From RGIG1918 sp045536045 (GTDB lineage Bacteria > Cyanobacteriota > Vampirovibrionia > Gastranaerophilales > Gastranaerophilaceae): a stretch of 56,418 nt of DNA. How positions within the stretch are numbered: the stretch's first letter is position 1; every line of letters begins with the position of its first letter. The stretch lies in contig JAZSMU010000079.1 of assembly GCA_045536045.1 (NCBI GenBank), forward strand, positions 1 through 56,418. Reading direction: 5' to 3'. This document shows, piece by piece, positions 9,186-16,165 of this stretch. A program made the position numbers and the translations under genes. The notes below the pieces were generated by a model that was given only the letters and a program-made list of their open reading frames with translations, was not told the DNA's origin and searched no databases.

Positions 9186-9760
9186 ACTTAGAAGATTACA
9201 TCAAAAAATTTTATAAAAAAAACGCCGAAAAAGAGCATGTTAATGAGGTTTTGAGGTTTGCGTTTGAAATTTTTGATGAAATTGTTTTAAGTTTTGAGAA
9301 CAAAGATTTAAAAAAATATAAAAAATGCCTAGAAATGGCGTCTTTGTTGCATGATATTGGAATGAATATAGAAGATGGATGTCATCATGCAAGATTAGGT
9401 TCTGAATTTGTTTTAAGTGAAGGCATATATAACACAACAGAAGAAGAGCTTAAAATAATTTCTTGCCTAATTCGCTATCATAGAGGCAAAAAACCAAAGA
9501 AAAAACACGAAATATATGGCTCTTTTGACCGTGATATGAGAAAAATAATAAAAAAACTTTCTGCAATTTTGCAAGTTGCTGATTTATTAGACTTCGGGCA
9601 TTTTTCTTATGTTGAAAATATTGAAATAACAACAGAAAATGATAAATTTATTATTACAACTAGCCCAAATATTTCAAGATTAGCTGGTTTTGAAGAATTT
9701 AGATTAAAAAAAGTTGAATTATTTGAACGTGTATTTGGTTTATTGGTTGAAATAGTCTAA
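9182..9760 (+). CDS. HD-domain phosphohydrolase-like protein
   Basis: A 192-aa protein with an HD-type metal site: LLHDIGMNIEDGCHHARLGSE, a later RYHRGKKP and an Asp in ILQVADLLD, the layout seen in the C-terminal domain of Ppx/GppA phosphatases and related HD phosphohydrolases acting on nucleotides or polyphosphate. It lacks the actin-like N-terminal domain of Ppx and the HD-GYP signature, so activity on cyclic-di-GMP is not indicated. It overlaps the cheA stop by 4 nt (ATGA), which implies translational coupling and a link to the chemosensory output. The substrate is unknown. Confidence 0.75.
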   Translation: MNLEDYIKKFYKKNAEKEHVNEVLRFAFEIFDEIVLSFENKDLKKYKKCLEMASLLHDIGMNIEDGCHHARLGSEFVLSEGIYNTTEEELKIISCLIRYHRGKKPKKKHEIYGSFDRDMRKIIKKLSAILQVADLLDFGHFSYVENIEITTENDKFIITTSPNISRLAGFEEFRLKKVELFERVFGLLVEIV

Positions 9761-9765
9761 AAATA

Positions 9766-9843
9766 AATCCATAGATTAATAATATTCCCCATCTTTTGGT
9801 TGATGTTACTTGATAGGCTTTAATTTATCATTTAGCTATAAAG
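9766..9843 (+). promoter_or_regulatory. Upstream blocks shared with the flagellar operon (copy A)
   Basis: Three blocks recur in the same order upstream of the flagellar operon at 30215-30304: AATCCATAGATT (9766-9777), GGTTGATG (9798-9805), and a TTGAT (9810-9814) set at the same distance in both copies from GCTATAAAG (9835-9843). The last resembles the GCCGATAA half of sigma-28 promoters. It may be read by the SigF-like sigma factor encoded at 12373. Confidence 0.4.
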
Positions 9844-9865
9844 ATGACAGGGAGTAAAGGTTGAG

Positions 9866-10966
9866 ATGAGTAGAATTAGTTCAACTCTAAAAATATTTTT
9901 AGTTTGTTGCGTGTGTTTTTTAACAACTCTAACAGCTTCTGCTAGAGAAAATATTTTGCATACCGTTGAAATTAGCCAAAGTGGCGATAGCTACAGCTTA
10001 AAACTTAAAGCTGATGAAATGGTTCGTTTTAAAAAGAGAGTAGAAAACAAAAATAGTGCATATTTTGAATTAAAAAACATTGTTCCATCTGATGATATTG
10101 AAACCGTATACAATGATGTTTCTAGCTTAGATGGTGTTATTATTCAACAAATTGATAAATCTAAAATTAGAATTTATGTTAATGGCTATTTGGCTGCTAA
10201 AACAAAAATTAGTATTGAAACAGCAGGTAATGTTCTAAAATCTTCAAGAGAAATTGTTGTAAATCGCCCAAGAAGCGAATATGCTTCAGTTGCTCCAATT
10301 GAAGATTATGAAGATAAAGATTGGGAAAACAACGGTTTTAATTTAGGTCATTTGCTAAATGTAATAAATGGTGGCGAAGGAAACGGCGTTGATTGGACAA
10401 TGGTTGTTAGCTTTTTTGCAATTGTTTTCTCAATTATGGGCGTGAAAAAAGCATTTTCAAATGGTGGTCAAGCAGAACCTGCAATTGGTATTACACCTAG
10501 CACAAGAAAAATTTCTGAAGAGCTTGGTGTGCAACCTCAAGCAGTAAAAAATCCTAGAGAAGAATTAATGAGAACTTTAAATGAAGTTCAAGCATCTAGA
10601 GAGCAAGTTTCTTTAAATTCTGGCTATACTCGTCCAGATGCTTCAAGACAAAATTATGCAATTAATTCATATAACCAAGCACAAAACTTTAATCCATATT
10701 CAAATGCTGGTTCAACAATCACAAATCCAAACAGAAAAGTTGTTCAAAACAGAGTTTACTCAGAAGTTCCAGCACAAAGTGTTCAAAGACCTTTGAGAAG
10801 ACCTGTAACAGATGCAATTTCTCATACAGCACCTAAAAAACCAAATGTAAATATGGATAATATGAAATTTTTAGAATCAGTCACTAAAATTTATGAGCAA
10901 AGTGGCAGAAAAGACCTTGCTCAAGGAATTAAATCTAATTTATCCAAACAAAGAATTGCTATATAA
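9866..10966 (+). CDS. AMIN-like membrane protein with cytoplasmic tail (paralogue 1)
   Basis: A 366-aa protein with a signal-like N-terminus (about 1-26), a beta-rich region (about 28-115) whose pattern NILHTVEISQ...YSLKLK...NSAYFEL matches the N-terminus of the protein at 28540, then a transmembrane helix (about 176-195) and a Gln/Asn-rich tail ending in a short helix. The N-terminal pattern suggests an AMIN domain, which binds peptidoglycan in amidases, secretins and pilus proteins, but this is inferred. It follows the chemosensory cluster, has its own promoter region and ends at a terminator. It may be an envelope anchor for motility machinery. No catalytic motif is visible. Confidence 0.6.
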   Translation: MSRISSTLKIFLVCCVCFLTTLTASARENILHTVEISQSGDSYSLKLKADEMVRFKKRVENKNSAYFELKNIVPSDDIETVYNDVSSLDGVIIQQIDKSKIRIYVNGYLAAKTKISIETAGNVLKSSREIVVNRPRSEYASVAPIEDYEDKDWENNGFNLGHLLNVINGGEGNGVDWTMVVSFFAIVFSIMGVKKAFSNGGQAEPAIGITPSTRKISEELGVQPQAVKNPREELMRTLNEVQASREQVSLNSGYTRPDASRQNYAINSYNQAQNFNPYSNAGSTITNPNRKVVQNRVYSEVPAQSVQRPLRRPVTDAISHTAPKKPNVNMDNMKFLESVTKIYEQSGRKDLAQGIKSNLSKQRIAI

Positions 10967-10992
10967 CAAACACTATAAAATCATACTCAACC

Positions 10993-11019
10993 AATTGGCT
11001 CAAAAGGCCAATTTTTTTT
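10993..11019 (+). terminator. Rho-independent terminator after AMIN-like gene
   Basis: A 7-bp stem AATTGGC/GCCAATT with a 7-nt loop runs straight into eight T residues, 26 nt after the stop codon. Confidence 0.85.
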
Positions 11020-11036
11020 ACTTGCGAAGTTTGAAT

Positions 11037-11230
11037 TTAGTGCGAGCACTTAATGAAAACGAGCAAGCATAAGGATGTGAGCATACGCACAGCTGTGGAG
11101 AACAGGTGGGCGTATGCGACACTGGACTATGAGCGGGTGGGCTTGTGCGAAACCGTACCTTGAAAGAAGCACGAGCTTAGTGCGACTGCACTTAGCGAGG
11201 GCGAGCGAGCTTTGGTGTGTGAGCTTATGA
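11037..11230. repeat. GC-rich element: diverged direct repeats flanking a long inverted repeat
   Basis: Base composition changes abruptly from AT-rich to mixed or GC-rich. Two related units begin TTAGTGCGA (11037-11087 and 11177-11230); each has an AGTGC...GCACT palindrome followed by a similar GAGC-rich tail ending GTGAGC. Between them lies an imperfect 16-bp inverted repeat, GCATACGCACAGCTGT (11081-11096) and ACAGGTGGGCGTATGC (11102-11117), with a 5-nt loop and two mismatches. No gene in either strand is convincing. It could be a REP/MITE-like mobile repeat or a structured RNA. Confidence 0.7.
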
Positions 11231-11248
11231 TATGGATATGGGAAATAA

Positions 11249-11425
11249 TTAAGTTGCTCTAAAAAATCTTTGTTCTGTTCCACCTTTCCCAATTTTTAGG
11301 CGAACTTTTTTAAGGCATTTTGGGCAATATCCAACATAATGTGTCCCTGCCTTATTTTTGTAAATGCGTGTATAAACATTACAACACTCAAATAATATTC
11401 CAAGATATTTTCTTTTTTCAGCCAT
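11249..11425 (-). CDS. Small zinc-ribbon-like conserved protein (58 aa)
   Basis: A 58-codon gene beginning MAEKRKYLGILFECCNVYTR and ending GGTEQRFFRAT. It has a CC pair at residues 14-15 and CPKC at 34-37, suggesting one zinc-ribbon or rubredoxin-like metal site. From memory, short proteins with the same layout (YLGI-FECC, then C-x-x-C, then GTxxRFF) occur in other bacteria, so I regard it as a real conserved family of unknown function. It lies just upstream of the prepilin peptidase in the minus-strand group, with 7 nt between them. Codon use matches the neighbours and not the adjacent GC-rich element. Confidence 0.75.
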   Translation of the reverse strand: MAEKRKYLGILFECCNVYTRIYKNKAGTHYVGYCPKCLKKVRLKIGKGGTEQRFFRAT

Positions 11426-11432
11426 AATCTAT

Positions 11433-12380
11433 TTATAAGAATAACATAATTAAGCCACTAACTACAAGGGCTGGGCCAAAAGGAAGAAAAGTTAAGTCTT
11501 CTGCTTTTTTATTTTTAACACTGCGTAAAATTAAGAAAGCACACACCAAAAGCCCTATTAATATTGGGGATAAGGCTAAAAGAGCATAGTTTTTTGAATA
11601 AATATTAAATTTATACAAAATTCCAAACGCAATAAGCAAAATGGCTAATGTTGAATATAGTGCAAAGCCTTTGTAGTCTTTATTTTTTAGCTTATTAAAT
11701 ATGAATAAAGGAATTGTGATTAATGTTTGTGCTAAAACTGCCGTTATAAACATTTTAGGTAACGCTAAAAGCCCAAAGTATGCACCTAAGCCTGCAAAGA
11801 TAATGGAATCTCCATCTCCAAATAATCTTGATTCTGAGAAAAGGTATCCAATTCTTGAGATTAATTCAAATACTATAAATCCAATAATAGCACCAAGAAT
11901 AGACCATAAAATTCCAACATCATTTAAAAAGCTATAAATTAATCCAAAAATAATTAATAAATAGCCGTGCCAATCAATAATAACTTTTTCTTTTAAATCG
12001 CAAACCGACATTACAATTGCTAAAGAGGCAAAAATTACACCAAAAAGTGTTTTGAAAGAAAGTCCAAACTGCCAATAAATTGCAAAAAACATTAAACCTG
12101 TAATAAGCTCAACTATTGGATATTGAGGAGAAATTTTTGCTTTGCAAAATTGGCATTTTCCTAATAAAAATACATAAGATAAAACAGGAATATTATTATA
12201 CCAATTAAGCTTATGACCACATTTTGGGCATTTAGATGGAGTTTTAACAATTTCTTCTTCTGCTAAACCTCTGAGAATTACAACATTTAAAAAACTGCCA
12301 ATACAAAGCCCTAAAATAAAAATATAAACAGCAAGAACTTCTGGATATTGTTCAAATAAATAAAATTCTATATTAAACAC
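11433..12380 (-). CDS. pilD: Prepilin peptidase (type 4 leader peptidase, A24)
   Basis: Membrane aspartyl protease that cleaves, and in many species N-methylates, prepilins and pseudopilins. It has the N-terminal signature LGLCIGSFLNVVILRG, two zinc-binding CxxC pairs (CPKCGHKLNW and CQFCKAKIS) of full-length bifunctional enzymes, the first catalytic Asp in SVCDLKEK and the second in GDGDSIIFAGLGAYFG. About eight membrane helices follow; 315 aa is slightly long. The start is a GTG that overlaps the sigma-factor stop by 8 nt, so the two are co-expressed. No pilin genes are in the window, so a type IV pilus or competence system must lie elsewhere. Confidence 0.93.
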   Translation of the reverse strand: MFNIEFYLFEQYPEVLAVYIFILGLCIGSFLNVVILRGLAEEEIVKTPSKCPKCGHKLNWYNNIPVLSYVFLLGKCQFCKAKISPQYPIVELITGLMFFAIYWQFGLSFKTLFGVIFASLAIVMSVCDLKEKVIIDWHGYLLIIFGLIYSFLNDVGILWSILGAIIGFIVFELISRIGYLFSESRLFGDGDSIIFAGLGAYFGLLALPKMFITAVLAQTLITIPLFIFNKLKNKDYKGFALYSTLAILLIAFGILYKFNIYSKNYALLALSPILIGLLVCAFLILRSVKNKKAEDLTFLPFGPALVVSGLIMLFL

Positions 12381-13182
12381 TTTCTATGCCTTTTTTAACA
12401 ATATAGTCAAACATTTTTTTAAGAGCTTTTTTAATTGCTCTTGAAACTTGCATTTTAGACATATTTAATTCTCTTGCAATTTCTGCTTGAGATAATCCTT
12501 CAAAGAAATTGTAGTTAATAATTTCTCTTTCTTTGTCGGTTAAAATTTTTAGTGCATCTTTTAAAACCATTTTATTTGCAAAATCGTCAAAAGCTTCTTC
12601 GTAGTCTTCTGTTGGGATTTTTTCTTCAATAGAAAATGGCAAGTCGTCATCATTATAGTTAATGTCGCTTGTAGAAATTGCCGTTGTTCTTCTTTCAACT
12701 GTTTGTGCTTCTTGAACTTCTCTTGTTGTGATGTTCATTTCAATTGCAATTTCTTCTTCTGTTGGAGGATTTCCTAATTTTTCTGTCAATTCTTGAATGA
12801 AATGATTAATTCTATAAGAAAGCTCATAAATTTCTCTTGGAACTTTGATTAATTTTGCTTTATCTCTTAAATAATGCCTAATTTCTCCAACAATAAAATA
12901 AGTTGCGTAAGTTTTAAAACTTGCTCCAAATTCAGGTTTATAATTATTAATTGCTTTCATAAGCCCGATAAGCCCAACTTGAGTAATGTCTTCAACAGGG
13001 TCATTTGTTCTTCTTGCAAGAGAATGTGCAATTTGTTTTGTTAGGGGCATATAAGCAAGGACAATAAGATTTTTAATTTTGCCTTTCATAGCATCAGTTT
13101 TTTCAGCTTTTGTGTCCCAAAGCTCATTAAACCAATCTGAGGTATCTGGAATATTAAAATTTATGATTTCTGAAAGATTCAA
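12373..13182 (-). CDS. sigF: Group-3 sigma factor, SigF/FliA-like
   Basis: RNA polymerase sigma-70 family factor of 269 aa with region 2 (about 36-105; EDITQVGLIGLMKAINNY, FKTYATYFIVGEIRHYLRD), region 3 (IKVPREIYELSYRI, LGNPPTEEEIAIEM) and region 4 (about 210-262; LTDKEREIINYNFFEGLSQAE plus the helix-turn-helix). The RDKAKLIKVPRE pattern marks the SigB/SigF/FliA group rather than RpoD. In cyanobacteria SigF controls pili and motility; the downstream prepilin peptidase, translationally coupled here, fits that. The start is TTG with GAGG 5 nt upstream. No anti-sigma gene is next to it. Confidence 0.85.
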   Translation of the reverse strand: MNLSEIINFNIPDTSDWFNELWDTKAEKTDAMKGKIKNLIVLAYMPLTKQIAHSLARRTNDPVEDITQVGLIGLMKAINNYKPEFGASFKTYATYFIVGEIRHYLRDKAKLIKVPREIYELSYRINHFIQELTEKLGNPPTEEEIAIEMNITTREVQEAQTVERRTTAISTSDINYNDDDLPFSIEEKIPTEDYEEAFDDFANKMVLKDALKILTDKEREIINYNFFEGLSQAEIARELNMSKMQVSRAIKKALKKMFDYIVKKGIESV

Positions 13183-13191
13183 TTTGTCCTC

Positions 13192-13992
13192 TTAAATTTT
13201 TTCAATAATCTTTTTAACTAAAGTTTTGAATTTTTCGCCTGCTATTCTTCCTAATTCAACAACTTCTTGATGAGCTAATTTTGTTTTTGAAATACCTGAC
13301 GCAAGGTTTGTAATAAGGCTTATTGCAAGCACATTTAATCCCATATAATTTGCAATAATTGCTTCTGGAACTGTGCTCATTCCAACCATATCTGCACCCC
13401 AAATTTTGAACATTCTAATTTCTGCTGGAGTTTCGTAGCTAGGTCCTGTTGCAGATAAATAAACACCGTCTTTCAATTCTATATTTAATTCTTTTGCTGT
13501 TTCGTGTGCAATTTTTATCAAGTTTTTATTATAAACTTCTGACATATCAGGAAATCTTGTTCCCAATTCGTCATCATTTTTGCCAATTAGTGGGTTTGTG
13601 CCTAAAAAATTAATATGGTCATTAATTGCAACTAAATCTCCTGCTTGATAGTTTTCATTAATTCCACCTGAAGCATTTGAAAGGATTATTGTTTTAACAC
13701 CTAATTTCTTTAAAACTTTAATAGGATAAGTTGTTTCTGCTAAAGTGTGTCCTTCGTAAAAATGAAGCCTACCTTGCATAACTGCAAGTTTTTTGCCAAA
13801 CAATTCTGTAAAAAATAATTTAGAATTATGCCCAACAACTGAAGAAGTTTTAAAATTTGGAATATCTTTATAGTCAATAGAAATTCCATCAAGCCCATCT
13901 GTAAAGCCACCAAGACCTGAACCTAAAACAACTGCAATTTCAGGCTCAAAACCTTTAAGAATACTTTTTATGTAGCTTAAAGTTTCTTCCAT
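13192..13992 (-). CDS. punA: Purine nucleoside phosphorylase
   Basis: Trimeric-type PNP that splits inosine and guanosine with phosphate in purine salvage. Signatures: VVLGSGLGGF phosphate loop, GHNSKLFFTELFGK, MQGRLHFYEGH, LSNASGGIN, the purine site SATGPSYETPAEIRM (Glu) and VGMSTVPEAIIAN, and ITNLASGIS ending before the lid helix. Length (266 aa) is normal. It sits 9 nt upstream of the sigma gene and downstream of the probable rpoZ, all on the minus strand, so they may be one operon. AAAGG precedes the ATG. It complements MtaP at 2106. Confidence 0.94.
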   Translation of the reverse strand: MEETLSYIKSILKGFEPEIAVVLGSGLGGFTDGLDGISIDYKDIPNFKTSSVVGHNSKLFFTELFGKKLAVMQGRLHFYEGHTLAETTYPIKVLKKLGVKTIILSNASGGINENYQAGDLVAINDHINFLGTNPLIGKNDDELGTRFPDMSEVYNKNLIKIAHETAKELNIELKDGVYLSATGPSYETPAEIRMFKIWGADMVGMSTVPEAIIANYMGLNVLAISLITNLASGISKTKLAHQEVVELGRIAGEKFKTLVKKIIEKI

Positions 13993-14012
13993 ATTTAAAC
14001 CTTTAAAATTAA

Positions 14013-14258
14013 CTAACCAACAAGACCAGAATCGTCTGATTCTGAAGCTTTAACCATCATAGCGTGTTGAACAGGTTTTTCTTTTTTAATTGCTGGGTCA
14101 AATTGTTGTTCAAAATCATAGCCAAAATCATCTTTAGATTTTCTAATTTGAGATTCATCAACTAATTTTTTAGCAAGCTCAATAAGTTCATAAACTAATT
14201 GGTATCTATTTTCGCATTTTTCGTTTAAATCCCAAGCTGTTTTAGTAATTTGGCTCAT
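14013..14258 (-). CDS. rpoZ: Probable RNA polymerase omega subunit
   Basis: An 81-aa protein containing ENRYQLVYELIELAKKLVDE and KPVQHAMMVKASE, which resembles the helical core of omega (NRYxLVxxAAxRAxxL, then KPVxxAL.E). Omega stabilises the beta' subunit and helps assembly of RNA polymerase. The C-terminal GLVG is like the I-x-G ending of some homologues. Similarity is weak, as is usual for this short divergent subunit. It has a near-consensus ribosome-binding site (AGGAGA) and a good promoter (14291-14319), and precedes the PNP gene by 20 nt. It could otherwise be an unrelated small protein. Confidence 0.6.
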   Translation of the reverse strand: MSQITKTAWDLNEKCENRYQLVYELIELAKKLVDESQIRKSKDDFGYDFEQQFDPAIKKEKPVQHAMMVKASESDDSGLVG

Positions 14259-14290
14259 AAATTCTCCTAAAATTATTTTTTCTTAACTAT

Positions 14291-14319
14291 ATAATACTAT
14301 GCAAATATATTTTTCGCAA
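14291..14319 (-). promoter_or_regulatory. Vegetative promoter of rpoZ with overlapping inverted repeat
   Basis: On the minus strand TTGCGA (14314-14319), a 17-nt spacer and TATTAT (14291-14296) form a good sigma-70-type promoter 32 nt upstream of the rpoZ start. An inverted repeat AATACTAT/ATAGTATT (14293-14300 and 14320-14327) brackets the promoter and could bind a regulator. Confidence 0.65.
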
Positions 14320-14346
14320 ATAGTATTAGAAGAAATTTCCCATGTT

Positions 14347-15306
14347 TTAATAGAGGAAGCACCAATTAGCACCTTGGAATTTTGCGTATCTTTCGTAAGT
14401 GTCTTCAGAGTTTTTGCCTCTAACTACACCTTCTCTTATATATAAGCTTGGCTGACCACCTTCAAATTCCATTTTTTGTTCATAAGTTAAAATATTTTGA
14501 GCATCTCTAATTGGGTTTTTCATATAGCAACCAACTCTTCCGTTTTGGTTGAAATGGATAGATTTTTCAACAAAACTTCCTTCTTTTGCTGTATGTTTAA
14601 TATTTTCAAAATAAGTGTTCATTTTTTCTCCAAATGTTGCACTTATTCCTGTTTTTCCATTTCCTTTGCCATCTGATGAGAAATTTTTTGTATAGCTTTT
14701 TAATTTACCATTTTCAAAAATATATTCTTTGTCATAAGATTCTCCACCAATTGCTGTTTTGTGATAGCCAACGGTGTGCTTAATCTTTGTAATTGTAATT
14801 TTTTCTGTTTCTGGGTCTGTTTTAATATCGCAAACAGTAATTGTTTTTTTGTTGTTTCCGTCTGCTTTTTCAACTCTTAATTTTTTAGGAGATTTTGTAA
14901 TTTCTCTTGTAATGTATCTTCCGTCATATTCTTTATAAGAGTAGCCATTTTCATTAAATTCTATTTTTGCGTTGCTTTTTAATTTTCCAGAAGTTGCAAT
15001 TCTGTGCATATTATTGATGTCATAAGAAATTCTTGAAAGCATTTCTTTTTCTTCGTTTTTCATTGCATTATAAAATGAACGGAATTTGTTTAATTCTGGG
15101 GTAATTTCTTTATAAAAATCTTGAACTTCATCTGGTGCTGAGCTTATTGAGCCTAGTTTTGGGTCATATGTTTTTTTGGCTTCATAAAATGCATGAACAT
15201 CTGGAAATTCTTCTTTCATACTGAATTTTGGTTGTCTTTTGCCACCAGCAAAAGGTAGTGGCGAATGATATTTATATTGAATATTAGACAAAGATGCAAT
15301 TTGCAT
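14347..15306 (-). CDS. Unknown protein with short N-terminal F-x-G motif
   Basis: I do not recognise the family. The 319-aa product has no signal peptide or membrane helix. The N-terminus MQIASLSNIQYKYHSPLPFAGGK has a polar stretch, then PFAGGK; many unrelated proteins of gut Gastranaerophilales carry a similar short N-terminal tag ending in F-x-G plus basic residues, as I recall. Residues 105-300 are beta-rich with repeated patterns such as FNENGYSYKEYDGRY, YIFENGKLKSYTK and HFNQNGRVGCYMK, resembling the YD/antitoxin-repeat style seen in effectors and surface proteins. It has an AAGGAAGG ribosome-binding site. It sits between mazG and rpoZ on the minus strand. Confidence 0.65.
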   Translation of the reverse strand: MQIASLSNIQYKYHSPLPFAGGKRQPKFSMKEEFPDVHAFYEAKKTYDPKLGSISSAPDEVQDFYKEITPELNKFRSFYNAMKNEEKEMLSRISYDINNMHRIATSGKLKSNAKIEFNENGYSYKEYDGRYITREITKSPKKLRVEKADGNNKKTITVCDIKTDPETEKITITKIKHTVGYHKTAIGGESYDKEYIFENGKLKSYTKNFSSDGKGNGKTGISATFGEKMNTYFENIKHTAKEGSFVEKSIHFNQNGRVGCYMKNPIRDAQNILTYEQKMEFEGGQPSLYIREGVVRGKNSEDTYERYAKFQGANWCFLY

Positions 15307-15364
15307 TATTATTCCTTCCTTGTTTTATATAATTATTAAAACACCAAAAGCTGAAAAATTGCCA

Positions 15365-16123
15365 CTATTTGCTCTTTAAGCTCTTTTTTGCTCTTGCCCA
15401 AAGCTCATTCCATTCCTCAAATGTTAGCTCTTCTAATTCTTTATCTGCAAGTTTTTCCATTTCTTTAAATCTTAAAGTAAATTTTTCATTTGTTTTAATT
15501 AATGCTTGCTCTGGGTCAATATTATTTCTTCTTGCAACATTAACAACGGTAAAAAGAATATCTCCTAATTCTTCTTCCTTGTTTTCTGGAGTTTTGGCTT
15601 CCTTAAATTCATTAAGTTCACTATCTAATTGCTCCCAAAGCTCATCATCATTTGTCCATTCAAAGCCAACTTTAACGGCTTTTTTAGAAATTTTATAAGC
15701 AGAAATTAATGATGCTTGTCCTTTTGTTATGCCATCTAAAACGCTTGCTCTTTCTGGTTTTTCTTGTTTTTTAATATCTTCCCAATTATTTAAAATATCT
15801 TCAACGCCATTAACTTTTGTGTCAGAAAAAACATGTGGGTGGCGTCTTATAAGTTTTTTGTTTATTTCATCTGCAACATCTTCAATATCAAAAGCACCCT
15901 CTTCTTTAGCTATTTGACTATGCAAAATAACTTGCAAAAGAACATCTCCCAATTCTTCTTTAAGGTTGTCCATATCCCCTGTATTTATGGCTTCAACAGC
16001 TTCATAAGCTTCTTCTAACATATTTGTTTTCAAAGTTGCGTGAGTTTGCTCTCTATCCCACTTGCACCCTTCTGGCGACCTTAATATTTCAATAGTTTTA
16101 ATCAATTCTTCTAAGTGTGTCAT
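15365..16123 (-). CDS. mazG: Nucleoside triphosphate pyrophosphohydrolase MazG
   Basis: Hydrolyses NTPs and dNTPs to monophosphates and pyrophosphate, a house-cleaning role. Two all-alpha MazG domains are present: the first around residues 8-115 (CKWDREQTHATLKTNMLEEA, the EExxE metal motif in EEAYEAVEA, then LKEELGDVLLQVILHSQIA) and the second around 150-245 (EEELGDILFTVVNVARRNNID). RRHPHVF is a family marker. Length 252 aa matches the two-domain form. GGAAG lies upstream of the ATG. The gene is divergent from the activase gene at 16166 across a 42-nt gap. Confidence 0.94.
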   Translation of the reverse strand: MTHLEELIKTIEILRSPEGCKWDREQTHATLKTNMLEEAYEAVEAINTGDMDNLKEELGDVLLQVILHSQIAKEEGAFDIEDVADEINKKLIRRHPHVFSDTKVNGVEDILNNWEDIKKQEKPERASVLDGITKGQASLISAYKISKKAVKVGFEWTNDDELWEQLDSELNEFKEAKTPENKEEELGDILFTVVNVARRNNIDPEQALIKTNEKFTLRFKEMEKLADKELEELTFEEWNELWARAKKSLKSK

Positions 16124-16165
16124 TTTTTTCTTCCAATTTCAAAATTTTTATACTATTATTAAACC

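Noticed and set aside
9182..9760. HD-GYP cyclic-di-GMP phosphodiesterase
   Set aside because: The HD site is present but the GYP motif is not, so that activity is not supported.
11050..11292. 80-codon minus-strand reading frame in the GC-rich element
   Set aside because: It overlaps the better supported 58-aa gene, its composition follows the repeat element, and it has no ribosome-binding site or family resemblance.
13192..13992. Second MTA phosphorylase
   Set aside because: It has VGMSTVPEA, the purine nucleoside phosphorylase form, not NMTQYPEA as in MtaP.
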